From contig NZ_KI911783.1 of the NCBI RefSeq assembly GCF_000515415.1, positions 3,028,392-3,092,391 on the forward strand: DNA of 64,000 bases. Direction: 5' to 3'. This DNA comes from Bradyrhizobium sp. WSM1417. GTDB taxonomy: Bacteria; Pseudomonadota; Alphaproteobacteria; Rhizobiales; Xanthobacteraceae. The first letter of the stretch is position 1. Every line of letters starts with the position of its first letter. The notes below the pieces were generated by a model. That model had not been told where the DNA came from and made no database searches. It saw only the letters and a program-made list of their open reading frames with translations. Shown here piece by piece: positions 46,055-55,395 of this stretch. Made by a program: the position numbers and the translations under genes.

Positions 46055-46729
46055 ATGGGAACCGCCATCACGTTCAAGCGCCCGGACGGCAAGGACGCAT
46101 CGGGCTATCTCGCCAACGCCGCGCGCGGCAACGCGCCGGGCGTGGTCGTCATCCAGGAGTGGTGGGGCCTGTCGGACCAGATCAAGGGCCTGTGTGATCG
46201 CTTCGCGCTGGCCGGCTTCGATGCGCTGGCGCCCGATCTCTACAAGGGCAAGGTGGTGCCGTATCACGACACCGACGCCGCCGGCAAAGAGATGAACTCG
46301 CTCGATTTCATGGACGCCACCACTCAGACCGTGCGCGGCGCCACGCAATATCTGTCGCGCAACGGCGCCAAGGTCGGCCTGACCGGGTTCTGCCTCGGCG
46401 GCGCCGTCACCATCATCGGCGCGGTGCATGTGCCGGAGCTCGCCGCCGGCGTCGTGTTCTACGGCATTCCGCCGGAGCAGGCGGCCAAGCCCGCCGACGT
46501 CAAGATCCCGCTCCAGGCCCATTTCGCCAACAAGGACGATTGGTGCACGCCGGAGCTGGTCAATGGCTTCGAAAAGGCCATGAAGGCCGCCGGCAAGTCG
46601 CTGGAGCTGTTCCGCTATGACGCCGAGCACGCCTTCGTCAACGAGCAGCGCCAGGCCGTCCACGACCGCGAAGCCGCCGAGCTCGCCTGGGGCAGGGCGA
46701 CGGAGTTTTTCCGCAAGCATCTGGGGTAG
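46055..46729 (+). CDS. Dienelactone hydrolase family protein
   Basis: 224 residues. Catalytic triad: Cys in GLTGFCLGG, Asp in KDDWCTPE, His in YDAEHAFVN. Alpha/beta-hydrolase that cuts lactone or ester bonds; broad family, natural substrate unknown. The ATG at 46055 follows CGGAGGACACC; an upstream reading from 45788 overlaps fbcH and is not real. Monocistronic. Confidence 0.9.
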   Translation: MGTAITFKRPDGKDASGYLANAARGNAPGVVVIQEWWGLSDQIKGLCDRFALAGFDALAPDLYKGKVVPYHDTDAAGKEMNSLDFMDATTQTVRGATQYLSRNGAKVGLTGFCLGGAVTIIGAVHVPELAAGVVFYGIPPEQAAKPADVKIPLQAHFANKDDWCTPELVNGFEKAMKAAGKSLELFRYDAEHAFVNEQRQAVHDREAAELAWGRATEFFRKHLG

Positions 46730-46742
46730 GGGCAGGTCGTAT

Positions 46743-46759
46743 TTGGCACGCAGCTTGTA
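46743..46759 (+). promoter_or_regulatory. Near-consensus sigma-54-like element before the toxin-antitoxin pair
   Basis: TTGGCACG (46743-46750), 4 nt, TTGTA (46755-46759): fits TGGCACG-N4-TTGCW except T in place of C at the -12 GC. It lies 12 bp before the antitoxin ATG, which would make a nearly leaderless message. The TGTATATATT overlap could equally be a weak -10 for the main sigma factor. Confidence 0.3.
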
Positions 46760-46771
46760 TATATTCCATCC

Positions 46772-46999
46772 ATGACCAAGGTCTTGGATGATGTGATCGA
46801 GAAAGTGCGAAGGTTGCCGGAGGATCGGCAAGCCTATGTCGCCGAGGTGCTTGAGCAGATTGTCGCCAACGACAGCGATCTGTTCGTTGTACCGGACGAC
46901 CATCGCGCGGCCGTGCTTGAGGGGCTTGGGCAGGCCGAGCGAGGCGAGTTCGCGACCGACGAGGAAATGGCCGCGCTCTGGAAGAAGTGCGGGCTGTGA
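46772..46999 (+). CDS. Antitoxin of a type II toxin-antitoxin pair
   Basis: 75 residues, mostly helical, with the C-terminal phrase AVLEGLGQAERGEFATDEEMAALWKK seen in alphaproteobacterial antitoxins paired with ParE/RelE toxins. No ribbon-helix-helix start is obvious, so the DNA-binding part is unclear. Its TGA overlaps the toxin GTG. Confidence 0.8.
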   Translation: MTKVLDDVIEKVRRLPEDRQAYVAEVLEQIVANDSDLFVVPDDHRAAVLEGLGQAERGEFATDEEMAALWKKCGL

Positions 47000-47289
47000 A
47001 ACTCCGGTACGCTCGGCGTGCCCGGACTGACATCGATGGAATTCACGAAAATATCGGTCAGCACGACAGGCGTGCTGCAAGCGCCGTTGTGCGGCGTATC
47101 CGGTCGGTCACCCAATTGCTTGCGAAGTATCCGGGGCTCGGGCGTCCGACTGATATGGCCGGCGTTCGGGTCTTTCCGATCGTCCCGTTTCCGTACCTGA
47201 TCTACTACCGCGTCGTAGATGATGCGCTGGAGGTCATCCACGTGCGTCATGGAAGGCGTGATATCCCCAAGCCGGATGAATTGGTCTGA
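46996..47289 (+). CDS. ParE/RelE-type toxin
   Basis: 97 residues. The pattern VKLRYARRARTDIDGIHENI, LAKYPGLGRPTDMAGVRVFPIVPFPYLIYYRVVDDALEVIHVRHGRRD is the ParE/RelE fold; ParE members poison DNA gyrase and RelE members cut mRNA, and sequence alone does not settle which. GTG start at 46996 overlaps the antitoxin stop (GTGA); a GTG at 46987 is also in frame. Intact pair. Confidence 0.88.
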   Translation: MKLRYARRARTDIDGIHENIGQHDRRAASAVVRRIRSVTQLLAKYPGLGRPTDMAGVRVFPIVPFPYLIYYRVVDDALEVIHVRHGRRDIPKPDELV

Positions 47290-47388
47290 TCCGAAACTCG
47301 ATCTCGCTGTCAGCCGGCCGTTTGTATGGGCAGCAAGGGCCCCCAGCCACCCTTGACGCCGTCCCCGCGCCATGATGAGTATCCGTCC

Positions 47389-47436
47389 ATGAGCACCGCC
47401 GTCCGCCTATCCCGTCTTTGGTGGCGCACCTCCTAA
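47389..47436 (+). CDS. trpL: trp leader peptide
   Basis: 15 codons: MSTAVRLSRLWWRTS then TAA. The tandem Trp codons (47419-47424) make ribosomes stall when charged Trp-tRNA is short. It lies 115 bp upstream of trpE(G), as in other rhizobial trpE(G) operons, where attenuation is established. Confidence 0.85.
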   Translation: MSTAVRLSRLWWRTS

Positions 47437-47460
47437 GAGGTGGCCGGTGCGATTTATTCT
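47425..47460 (+). promoter_or_regulatory. Competing hairpins of the trp attenuator
   Basis: CACCTC (47427-47432) pairs with GAGGTG (47437-47442). CGCACC (47425-47430) pairs with GGTGCG (47446-47451), followed by ATTTATTCT. Both use the CACC at 47427-47430, so they exclude each other; the second is a weak terminator-like stem. The overall logic fits attenuation, but the exact terminator is not proven. Confidence 0.55.
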
Positions 47461-47551
47461 CCCAAAATCGTCTGAGGTCGCCCACGCAGTGCGGCGGCCC
47501 GATCGTTTGTCCTGTGTGGCGTTCCCTCGACAAGTTTCGTAAGAGGACCCC

Positions 47552-49717
47552 ATGAACAGGACCGTCTTTGCCCTTCCGGCTCGAAGCGACTATGTGACCC
47601 GCGCGGGGCTTGCGATCACGCGCGTGGCGGAACAGTTTTCCGGCGGCGCCAGCCGGCTCGACGATCTCGTCAGCCTGCTCGACCGCCGCCGCGGCGTGGT
47701 GCTGTCGTCGGGTACGACCGTGCCCGGCCGCTACGAGAGTTTTGACCTCGGCTTCTCCGACCCGCCGCTCAAGTTCGATACCACCGGCGTCAACTTCAAG
47801 CTGGACGCGCTGAACGCGCGCGGGGAGGTCCTGATCGCCTTCCTCGCCGACGTCTTGCGCGAACCCTGCGTCGTGATCTCCGAGACGACGCCCACGCGCC
47901 TTGCCGGTCATATCATTCGCGGCGAAGCCCCGATCGACGAAGACCAGCGCACGCGGCGTGCCAGCGTGATGTCGCTGGTGCGCGATCTCGTCGCCGCTTT
48001 CTCCGCCAATGACGACGGCGTGCTCGGTCTGTTCGGCGCCTTCGCCTACGACCTCGTGTTCCAGATCGAGGACCTCGTGCAGAAGCGCGCGCGCGAGAGC
48101 GACCAACGCGACATCGTGCTCTATGTCCCCGACCACCTGCTCGCCTATGACCGCGCCACCGGCCGCGGCGTCGTGCTCACTTATGATTTCGCCTGGAAGG
48201 GCAAGTCCACCGCGGGCCTGCCGCACGAGACCGCCCAGAGCCCGTACCTCAAGACACCGCGCCAGGGTTTTGCCGATCACGCGCCCGGCGAATATCAGGC
48301 TACGGTCGAGACGGCGCGCGCCGCCTTTGCGCGCGGCGATCTCTTCGAAGCCGTGCCGGGCCAGCTGTTCGCCGAACCCTGCGACCGCTCGCCGGCGGAA
48401 GTGTTCCAGCGGCTCTGCGTCATCAACCCGTCGCCGTACGGCGCCCTGATGAATCTCGGCGAGGGCGAATTTCTCGTCTCGGCCTCACCGGAAATGTTCG
48501 TGCGCTCGGACGGACGCCGGGTCGAGACCTGCCCGATTTCGGGTACGATCGCGCGCGGTACCGATGCGATCGGCGATGCCGAGCAGATCCGCCAGCTCCT
48601 GAACTCCGAGAAGGACGAGTTCGAGCTCAACATGTGCACCGACGTCGACCGCAACGACAAGGCGCGCGTCTGCGTCCCCGGCACGATCAAGGTGCTGGCG
48701 CGCCGGCAGATCGAGACCTATTCAAAACTCTTCCACACCGTCGACCATGTCGAAGGCATGCTGCGGCCCGGGTTCGATGCGCTCGATGCGTTCCTCACGC
48801 ATGCCTGGGCCGTCACCGTCACCGGCGCGCCAAAGCTCTGGGCGATGCAGTTCGTCGAGGATCACGAGCGCTCGCCGCGCCGCTGGTATGCCGGCGCGAT
48901 CGGGGCCGTGAATTTCGACGGCAGCATCAACACCGGCCTCACCATCCGCACGATCCGGATGAAGGAAGGCCTCGCGGAAGTGCGTGTCGGCGCCACCTGT
49001 TTGTTCGACTCCGATCCTGCCGCCGAGGACCGCGAATGCCAAGTCAAGGCCGCGGCCCTGTTCCAGGCGCTGCGCGGCGATCCGCCGAAGCCGCTGTCGG
49101 CCTTCGCGCCCGATGCGACCGGAAGCGGCAAGCGGGTACTGCTGATCGACCATGACGACAGCTTTGTGCATATGCTGGCCGATTATTTTCGCCAGGTCGG
49201 CGCCGATGTCACCGTGGTTCGCCATGTGCATGCGCTCGACATGCTCAAGCAGAAGCGGTGGGATTTGCTGGTGCTGTCGCCCGGGCCCGGCAGGCCTGAG
49301 GATTTCGGCATCAAGAAGACCATCGACGCGGCACTGGAGAACAAGCTGCCGGTGTTCGGCGTCTGCCTCGGCGTCCAGGCGATCGGCGAGTATTTCGGCG
49401 GCGAACTCGGGCAGCTCACGCATCCCGCCCACGGCCGGCCCTCGCGGGTTCAGGTGCGCGGCGGGCGGCTGATGCGCAATCTGCCGAACGAGATCGTGAT
49501 CGGCCGCTATCACTCGCTCTATGTCGAGCGCGACAGCATGCCAGAGGTGCTATCCGTCACCGCCAGCACCGAGGACGGCGTCGCCATGGCGCTCGAGCAC
49601 AAGACCCTGCCGGTCGCCGGTGTCCAATTCCATCCGGAATCGCTGATGTCGCTGAGCGGCGAGGTGGGCTTACGAATTGTCGAGAACGCGTTCCGTTTGG
49701 ATGCGCGCGTTGATTGA
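47552..49717 (+). CDS. trpE(G): Fused anthranilate synthase, components I and II
   Basis: 721 residues. Makes anthranilate from chorismate and glutamine, first step of Trp synthesis. The N-terminal about 500 residues are TrpE (PFSPYG-like [40 protein letters not shown]), the C-terminal about 200 the glutamine amidotransferase TrpG with [13 protein letters not shown], nucleophile Cys in [15 protein letters not shown], and His-Glu in QFHPES. This fusion is standard in rhizobia. Ribosome site AAGAGGACCCC. Next gene apt starts 8 bp later. Confidence 0.97.
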   Translation: MNRTVFALPARSDYVTRAGLAITRVAEQFSGGASRLDDLVSLLDRRRGVVLSSGTTVPGRYESFDLGFSDPPLKFDTTGVNFKLDALNARGEVLIAFLADVLREPCVVISETTPTRLAGHIIRGEAPIDEDQRTRRASVMSLVRDLVAAFSANDDGVLGLFGAFAYDLVFQIEDLVQKRARESDQRDIVLYVPDHLLAYDRATGRGVVLTYDFAWKGKSTAGLPHETAQSPYLKTPRQGFADHAPGEYQATVETARAAFARGDLFEAVPGQLFAEPCDRSPAEVFQRLCVINPSPYGALMNLGEGEFLVSASPEMFVRSDGRRVETCPISGTIARGTDAIGDAEQIRQLLNSEKDEFELNMCTDVDRNDKARVCVPGTIKVLARRQIETYSKLFHTVDHVEGMLRPGFDALDAFLTHAWAVTVTGAPKLWAMQFVEDHERSPRRWYAGAIGAVNFDGSINTGLTIRTIRMKEGLAEVRVGATCLFDSDPAAEDRECQVKAAALFQALRGDPPKPLSAFAPDATGSGKRVLLIDHDDSFVHMLADYFRQVGADVTVVRHVHALDMLKQKRWDLLVLSPGPGRPEDFGIKKTIDAALENKLPVFGVCLGVQAIGEYFGGELGQLTHPAHGRPSRVQVRGGRLMRNLPNEIVIGRYHSLYVERDSMPEVLSVTASTEDGVAMALEHKTLPVAGVQFHPESLMSLSGEVGLRIVENAFRLDARVD

Positions 49718-49725
49718 GAGGCACA

Positions 49726-50265
49726 ATGACTTTTGACCACGATCTGAAGGCGAGCGTCCGCACCATCCCGGACTACCCGAAACCCGGGATCTTGTTCCGC
49801 GACATCACCACGCTGCTCGCGGATGCGCGTGCGTTCCGCCGCGCGGTCGACGAACTCGTCAATCCCTGGGCCGGCAACAAGATCGACAAGGTCGCCGGCA
49901 TGGAAGCGCGCGGCTTCATCATCGGCGGCGCGGTGGCGCACCAGGTTTCGGCCGGCTTCGTGCCGATCCGGAAAAAGGGCAAGCTGCCGCACACCACCGT
50001 GCGGATCGCTTACTCCCTCGAATACGGCATCGACGAGATGGAGATGCATGTCGACGCCATCCAGCCCGGCGAGCGCGTGATCCTGGTCGACGACCTCATC
50101 GCCACCGGCGGCACCGCGGAAGGCGCTGTGAAATTGCTGCGCCAGATCGGCGCCAATGTGGTCGCCGCCTGCTTCATCATCGACCTGCCCGATCTCGGCG
50201 GCGCCGCCAAGCTGCGCGCGATGGACGTGCCGGTGCGCACGCTGATGACGTTCGAGGGGCACTGA
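49726..50265 (+). CDS. apt: Adenine phosphoribosyltransferase
   Basis: 179 residues. Salvages adenine with PRPP to AMP; cytosolic. Family N-terminus [21 protein letters not shown] and PRPP motif [20 protein letters not shown] at 49726; an in-frame TTG at 49714 overlaps the trpE(G) stop and would add four residues. Possibly cotranscribed with trpE(G). Confidence 0.96.
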   Translation: MTFDHDLKASVRTIPDYPKPGILFRDITTLLADARAFRRAVDELVNPWAGNKIDKVAGMEARGFIIGGAVAHQVSAGFVPIRKKGKLPHTTVRIAYSLEYGIDEMEMHVDAIQPGERVILVDDLIATGGTAEGAVKLLRQIGANVVAACFIIDLPDLGGAAKLRAMDVPVRTLMTFEGH

Positions 50266-50290
50266 GCGGCAACGGCGCCGCTGGTGACGT

Positions 50291-50623
50291 TCAGATCGGC
50301 TCGGCCTTCAGCTCCGACAGCCAATGCAGCATGCGCTCTTTGAGCCGCGCATTCCTGACATAGGCAGTCTCCTCATCCTCCAGACGCTCACATTCACCAA
50401 ACGTCAGGCCTGTCTCGCCATGCGTGTTCCACGCAGCCTGGAGGCCACGGCAGGTGTGGCTGCCCTGGCGCAGCGAGAACCAGATGCGGTTCTGGATGGT
50501 CTCGAGGTTCGGGGCCTGACCGACCCAGGCCTCGCCCGATGCCGCGCAGCGGACGACGTAGATGCCCGCAACGGTCTTCCGGTCCTTGTAGGCGGCGATC
50601 GCTGCTTTCCGGTCGATGGTCAC
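50291..50623 (-). CDS. GIY-YIG domain protein
   Basis: 110 residues. GIYVVRCAASGEAWVGQA is the GIY-YIG strand pair with the second motif as WVG, then NRIWFSLRQGSHTCRGLQAAW (Arg) and a later Glu. Single-domain nuclease relative; the usual substrates are DNA ends or crosslinks. No mobile element is near, so not a homing enzyme. Convergent with apt. Confidence 0.8.
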   Translation of the reverse strand: MTIDRKAAIAAYKDRKTVAGIYVVRCAASGEAWVGQAPNLETIQNRIWFSLRQGSHTCRGLQAAWNTHGETGLTFGECERLEDEETAYVRNARLKERMLHWLSELKAEPI

Positions 50624-50710
50624 GGTGAAGGGGCCTTGCTGAGGAACGCTGGTGCGTAAACTCCAGTAACCGAAGGGCCGCTCGACGTCAATATTATCCG
50701 GGTAAAATAT

Positions 50711-51379
50711 TCAGGACCGTTGCAGGATCAGGCTGAGCTCGAGCTCGCGGAAGGCGAGATAATTGCGCCGCGTCCACTGGTGCAGTTCGGTCGAGGCATC
50801 CTTCTCCTGGCGCAGGTAGCCGGTGAAGGAGAAGTTCAGGCGGCCGATATAGGTCTTCAGGAAGCCGGGCAGCGCCGGCAGGCGCAGCAGCCGGCCGCCG
50901 GCCATCGCTTCCGGCAGCTCGCCGCGCACGATGTGCTCGTTGTCCACCGTGATCAGGTTGATCCGCGGGATCTGTTCGCGGAGCATCTCGTGAGCGCGGG
51001 CCGAGACGCGGTCGGTGTCGGCGACGAACAGGATCATCGGCGCGACGTGGCGGCGCGCCGCCTCTTTCAACAGGCCGATCTCCTCCGTCATCTTGAAGAA
51101 CTCGTCAAAGGCGTGGAAGCCGAGGTCGATCACCTTGGCAACCCCGTCATCGACGATGACGCGATCCATCAGCTGCATCTTGCCATAGGTGTCGATCACG
51201 TCGGCGGTCTCCGTGATCTTTGGCAGATAGTCGAGCAGCGACGGCTCCTTCAGGTTGACGTCGAAGGCCGCGACGTTGCCGTTCTTGAGCAGCAAAAATT
51301 CGCTCAAAAGCCGCGCCAGCAGGGTCTTGCCGACCTGCGGGCGGGGCGAGCAAATGATGTAGAGGGGCGTCGCGGGCAT
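50711..51379 (-). CDS. P-loop protein, MinD/ParA-like, with deviant Walker A
   Basis: 222 residues. Walker A-like SPRPQVGKTLLARLLSEFL at residue 11, AFDVNLKEPSLLDYLP, and the Asp-rich VDDGVAKVIDLGFHAFDEFF. This is the SIMIBI (ParA/MinD) fold but with RPQ instead of the KGG of the signature, so ATP hydrolysis and dimerisation may be changed. The C-terminal 50 residues (LNFSFTGYLRQEKD...) are helical. Lies 60 bp downstream of the other ParA-like gene, same strand, so likely one operon. Confidence 0.7.
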   Translation of the reverse strand: MPATPLYIICSPRPQVGKTLLARLLSEFLLLKNGNVAAFDVNLKEPSLLDYLPKITETADVIDTYGKMQLMDRVIVDDGVAKVIDLGFHAFDEFFKMTEEIGLLKEAARRHVAPMILFVADTDRVSARAHEMLREQIPRINLITVDNEHIVRGELPEAMAGGRLLRLPALPGFLKTYIGRLNFSFTGYLRQEKDASTELHQWTRRNYLAFRELELSLILQRS

Positions 51380-51439
51380 CGATAGCTATATCAGTCGAAC
51401 TTGGCGACCAATCCAGCCGTATCCGCCGGGCTTGCGCAA

Positions 51440-52195
51440 CTATTTTTCGCTGTTGCGGCTCCCGGATTTCGTCGAGCCGACGATATCGGTCAGCCGGATC
51501 CGGTCGAACTCACTCCAGACGTTCGCAAGCCAATGCCGGACATATCCGCGCAGCACGAACGAATAGTTCGCTGCCTCGTCGTTGATGCCCTTGTTGGCGA
51601 CGAATTTCAGGAACGGGACGGAGGACACCTCGACCTGCTCATAGGCCATTTCGTTGAGCTTGGGGATGGTCAGCTCGGTCGCGTCCTTGATGCGGTTGAA
51701 ATACGACTGGTAAGTCGCCTGATCCCATTGGAAGAACTGGGTGTCGTTGATGAAGTTCTTCACCAGGAAGTATTTTGCGCCCCCCATGAAGCCCGCGGTC
51801 TCGGCGATTTCGTCCAGAGAGGCGATCGAGGGTCCGAGGATGTGGAACACGGCAAAGGTGATCTGGCCGGCCTTGGCGGCGTCGAGGAATCCGATGTCGC
51901 GCAAGGAGGCGAGCGCCGGCGAGAGCAGGCCGGCCCGGACGTCAATCACGGTGACCGACGGGCTCGTCGCGTTGAGCGTATCGAAGATCTTCATCTGATC
52001 CGACGTCGTCGTCATGTCGACGATCTCGGTGATGTCAGGGTGGAAGCGCTTCAGGGTTCCGCGCGGCGACTCCGTGTCGAAGGCGCGCGTCGGCACGTTG
52101 TTGGCGGAAAAATAATCGAGCAAGGTGCGAGATACGGTGGTCTTGCCGACCCCGCCCTTGTCTGCGCCCACCACAACCACTGCCGGCTTTGCCAT
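51440..52195 (-). CDS. ParA/MinD-like ATPase
   Basis: 251 residues. Deviant Walker A GADKGGVGKTTVSRTLLDYF, then FDTESPRGTLKRFHP and VTVIDVRAGLLSPALASL, all of the ParA/MinD group. C-terminal part has no membrane-targeting helix that I can point to. No parB, parS or centromere-like repeat is nearby, so it is not a plain chromosome or plasmid partition pair. Ribosome site AGGGGACAGC. Upstream of the second P-loop gene. Confidence 0.85.
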   Translation of the reverse strand: MAKPAVVVVGADKGGVGKTTVSRTLLDYFSANNVPTRAFDTESPRGTLKRFHPDITEIVDMTTTSDQMKIFDTLNATSPSVTVIDVRAGLLSPALASLRDIGFLDAAKAGQITFAVFHILGPSIASLDEIAETAGFMGGAKYFLVKNFINDTQFFQWDQATYQSYFNRIKDATELTIPKLNEMAYEQVEVSSVPFLKFVANKGINDEAANYSFVLRGYVRHWLANVWSEFDRIRLTDIVGSTKSGSRNSEK

Positions 52196-52411
52196 TGCTG
52201 TCCCCTAACGCGCGCCCCCGACCGCGAAGTCGCAATCGGCCGGGCCCCAAATCGATGTCCCAAGGATGTCCCGGGGATGTCCCATGTCTGCTGTTGGGCG
52301 CGAACATGGCAGAAACAAGGGAGAATTCAATTCCGCAGGGCCCAGTTACGGCAATTCCCGAGGTTTTTCCCAAGCGCGACGAATCCTCCCGCGCGCGGCG
52401 TCAAATCACGC

Positions 52412-53629
52412 TCAATGGCGGCCCCAAGGACCCAAGGAATTACCTCTCGGGTTGCTGCTGGCGGTTCCGGCTGAGCTGGGTGCGGGCACCGGCGGCGGAT
52501 TGGCCGCGCCGCCAGCGTCATTCCAGGGACCCTGCCGCAGCGGCGGTGGGGCGTCCTGCCGGTCGGCTTGCGCGTCTGGCTCCTCGGCCTCGTCGGCGGG
52601 AGGCGACAGCGGGCCGGGATCATGGCCGCCGGCGAACTTGACCAGCGCATCGACCCGGGACTGCACTGAAGGGTGGGTCGCGAACAAATCGGCAACACCC
52701 TCGCGCGGATTGTCGACGCAGAGCTCCATCACTGCCGAGGTTGCGCCCGGTAGTTCGCCGCGGTTCTCGATCTTGCGCAGTGCCGAGATCATGGCGTCCG
52801 GGTTTTTCGTCAGCTCGATGGAGCCCGCGTCCGCGAGATATTCGCGCGAGCGCGACAGCGCGAGCTTCACCACCTGGGACAACAGCCAGGCCACCACGAT
52901 CAGCACGACCGCGATGATGATGACGATCACCGCGCCGCCCCCCGAACTCTTGCTGTCGCTTGACGACGAGGACGATCGTGACGACGAGGAGGAGCCCGAC
53001 GACCACGAGCCGCCGGAGCCCCAGCTGAAATTCGTGAACAGGCGGAAGAACAGTTCGCCGAAGAACCCGACCACACCCGCGATGATGACGGCGACCACCA
53101 TGAGCTGCACGTCGCCGTTCTTGATGTGGGTCAGCTCATGGCCCAGCACCGCCTCGATCTCCTTGTCGTCGAGAGCATTGAGAAGACCGGTGGTGACGGT
53201 GATCGAATATTGCCGCGGATTGAGGCCGGTCGCGAACGCGTTCAGCGCCCGGCTCTCCATGAGCTTCAGCTTCGGCATCGTGATGCCGCGCGAGATGCAG
53301 AGATTTTCGAGCAGATTATAGAGCCGCGGCTCTTCCTGCCGGGTGACGTCGTGACCGCCGGTCACCGCATCGATCATCGACTGGTGGAAGAAATAGGCGA
53401 TCACGATCCAGGCCGCTGCCACGACGGTCGCAACCGGTGCCGCGACTTTCAGATCGTAGAAGGCGCGTCTCAGATAATGGACGACGGTCTCGTCGCCATT
53501 GATGACGACTTCGGCGATCAGCGCGCCGGCATAGACCAGCACATAGACCAGCGCGAACAGGCCGGCGAGCAGCAGCATCGAACGAAACTTGTTCGAGGCG
53601 ATGTGCGTGTAGAGACCATACGCGGCCAT
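52412..53629 (-). CDS. M48 family membrane metallopeptidase with Ser-rich loop
   Basis: 405 residues. TM segments about 18-38 and 64-82; active site HELTH (H164, E165, H168) in VLGHELTHIKNGD; third ligand in SREYLADAGS (Glu263). Between TM segments at 175-195 and 233-251 lies a Ser/Gly-rich stretch (204-231), an unusual insertion. Pro-rich C-terminal tail ends GPWGRH, like HtpX. Member of the HtpX-like group, distinct from the gene at the left edge. LemA lies directly upstream, 32 bp away, as is common for this group. Confidence 0.9.
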   Translation of the reverse strand: MAAYGLYTHIASNKFRSMLLLAGLFALVYVLVYAGALIAEVVINGDETVVHYLRRAFYDLKVAAPVATVVAAAWIVIAYFFHQSMIDAVTGGHDVTRQEEPRLYNLLENLCISRGITMPKLKLMESRALNAFATGLNPRQYSITVTTGLLNALDDKEIEAVLGHELTHIKNGDVQLMVVAVIIAGVVGFFGELFFRLFTNFSWGSGGSWSSGSSSSSRSSSSSSDSKSSGGGAVIVIIIAVVLIVVAWLLSQVVKLALSRSREYLADAGSIELTKNPDAMISALRKIENRGELPGATSAVMELCVDNPREGVADLFATHPSVQSRVDALVKFAGGHDPGPLSPPADEAEEPDAQADRQDAPPPLRQGPWNDAGGAANPPPVPAPSSAGTASSNPRGNSLGPWGRH

Positions 53630-53661
53630 GACGCGATGCCCTGCCGGCCTATCGGCTCAAC

Positions 53662-54222
53662 TCAGAACTTCACCTGCGGCGTGGCCTCGACCTCGGTGCG
53701 GCTGGCGCCGAGATCGAAGAAGTCCTTTTTGGTGAAGCCGAACATGCCGGCGAACAGAGCGGCGGGCATCTGCTGGATGCCGGTGTTGTATTCCTGGACC
53801 GCGTTGTTGAAGAAGCGGCGGCTGGCTGCGATCTTGTTCTCGAGATCGGACAGCTCGCTGGCGAGCTGCTGGAAATTGGCGTTGGCTTTCAGGTCAGGAT
53901 AGGCCTCCGACAGCGCGATCAGCCGGCCGAGCGCGCCAGAGAGCTGGGTCTCGGCCGCGGACACTTGCGCCGGTCCCTGCGCCGACATCGCCGAATTGCG
54001 CGCCTTGATGACGTCGTCGAGCGTGCCGCGCTCATGCGAGGCATAGCCCTTCACCGTTTCGACCAGGTTCGGGATCAGATCGTGACGCTGCTTGAGCTGC
54101 ACGTCGACGTCGGCAAAGGCCTGGCCGACGCGTTGGCCCAGCGCCACCAGCCGGTTGTAGGCGGCGAAGGCAAAGAACACGAGGACGACGATAACGCCGA
54201 GGACGATCCAGCCGGTCGACAT
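53662..54222 (-). CDS. lemA: LemA family protein
   Basis: 186 residues. One N-terminal TM segment (GWIVLGVIVVLVFFAFAAY), then YNRLVALGQRVGQAFADVDVQLKQRHDLIPNLVETVKGYASHE, the typical LemA helix bundle. Function poorly known; often beside M48 peptidases or TPM-domain proteins, as here. Probably an envelope protein acting with the downstream M48 peptidase. Confidence 0.95.
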   Translation of the reverse strand: MSTGWIVLGVIVVLVFFAFAAYNRLVALGQRVGQAFADVDVQLKQRHDLIPNLVETVKGYASHERGTLDDVIKARNSAMSAQGPAQVSAAETQLSGALGRLIALSEAYPDLKANANFQQLASELSDLENKIAASRRFFNNAVQEYNTGIQQMPAALFAGMFGFTKKDFFDLGASRTEVEATPQVKF

Positions 54223-54360
54223 GGAGAACTCCTGAAGGGGGAAGAAGGCGGGCGCTAGGGTAGACCAAATTGACGCGGAGCGAGAGCCCGGCGCAGAGGG
54301 AAGGTAGGATTTGGTCGGATGAGAGGCTATCCGAGTTCAAGGTGAAAGAGCCGGAGGAGG

Positions 54361-55338
54361 TTAACTTTCGGACAGGTCGGCATCGCCCCAGCGCCAGCGG
54401 CGGGCGCTCGCATAGGCGGCCTTGTCACGGCGCGGCGCCTTCGTGATCGCGAGGCCTTCCCCGGTGCAGAGCTTTGCCGTGATCTCGGCCTTGCCGACAT
54501 CCGGCGGCGCCAGCACGCGTGCGGCGCGGGTTGCGGGCGGCGTGCGGGTCAGCGCCACGTAGATGAATCGCTCGTCCTCGAACGGCACCTCGCCGCCCTT
54601 GATCTGGCGGTGAGCCTGCGAGCGCGGCAAGCGTTGCGAGAAATGGCACCAGTCGGGCGCCGTCAACGGACACGGCTTTTCGTGCGGGCAGGGTGCGGCG
54701 ACATAGGCGCCCGCCGCGATCAGTTGCTGGCGCAAAGCGATGATGCGCGCGTAGCCGGCGGGCGTGCCGGGCTCGATCACGACCAGCGCGTGGCGCGCTT
54801 TCGCCCACATCGCTTCCGCGAACTTGCGTTGATCGCCCTCACTGAGCTCGCCGATGACATAGCTCGCGACGACGAGATCGGCTTGCGAGACCTCGGCGAG
54901 GTTCGCGCCGGCATCGCCCGGCAAATAGTGGCAATCCGTCAGACGCGTGCTGTCGCGCGCCAGTTCGAGCGCGAGACGGCTGAGCGTGGCGTTGGCGTCG
55001 AGCAGGGTGAAACCCTGCAGCGAGGAGAACGCCTCCGCCGCGGCCCAACTCGCGGTGCCCGGACCTGCGCCAACGTCGAGCAGTGTTTCCGGAGCGAGGT
55101 CCGGTACGATCTCAGTCAGCGCATTCAGACTGGCCGCCACCGCAGCGTAGGTCGCCGGCATGCGCGCGAGCGCATAGGCGAGCGCATCCGCCTCCGACTT
55201 GATCGTGCCGGAGCCACCGCCTGCGCGGTAGGTGGTGGAGATTTTCTGCGATCGCTGCGCAGCGTCGGTGCGGGAAAAGCCCTGCAGCTTGCCGTCGAGC
55301 GCCGCTTTCAGTTCGGCGGGGAGGGTCGGAGAGATCAT
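54361..55338 (-). CDS. Rsm22-like methyltransferase
   Basis: 325 residues. SAM-binding VPDLAPETLLDVGAGPGTASWAA and DLVVASYVIGELSE. The Cys block CPHEKPCPLTAPDWCHFSQRLPRSQAHRQIKGGEVPFEDERF is the mark of the Rsm22/mitochondrial ribosome-associated family, thought to bind a metal or FeS cluster and modify or assemble the small ribosomal subunit. Follows smc by 57 bp. Start at 55338. Confidence 0.88.
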   Translation of the reverse strand: MISPTLPAELKAALDGKLQGFSRTDAAQRSQKISTTYRAGGGSGTIKSEADALAYALARMPATYAAVAASLNALTEIVPDLAPETLLDVGAGPGTASWAAAEAFSSLQGFTLLDANATLSRLALELARDSTRLTDCHYLPGDAGANLAEVSQADLVVASYVIGELSEGDQRKFAEAMWAKARHALVVIEPGTPAGYARIIALRQQLIAAGAYVAAPCPHEKPCPLTAPDWCHFSQRLPRSQAHRQIKGGEVPFEDERFIYVALTRTPPATRAARVLAPPDVGKAEITAKLCTGEGLAITKAPRRDKAAYASARRWRWGDADLSES

Positions 55339-55395
55339 GTTTCATCATCCGCTTTCGCGGATGACGACGTCAATGGGTGCGCGACCGGCGCGGGT

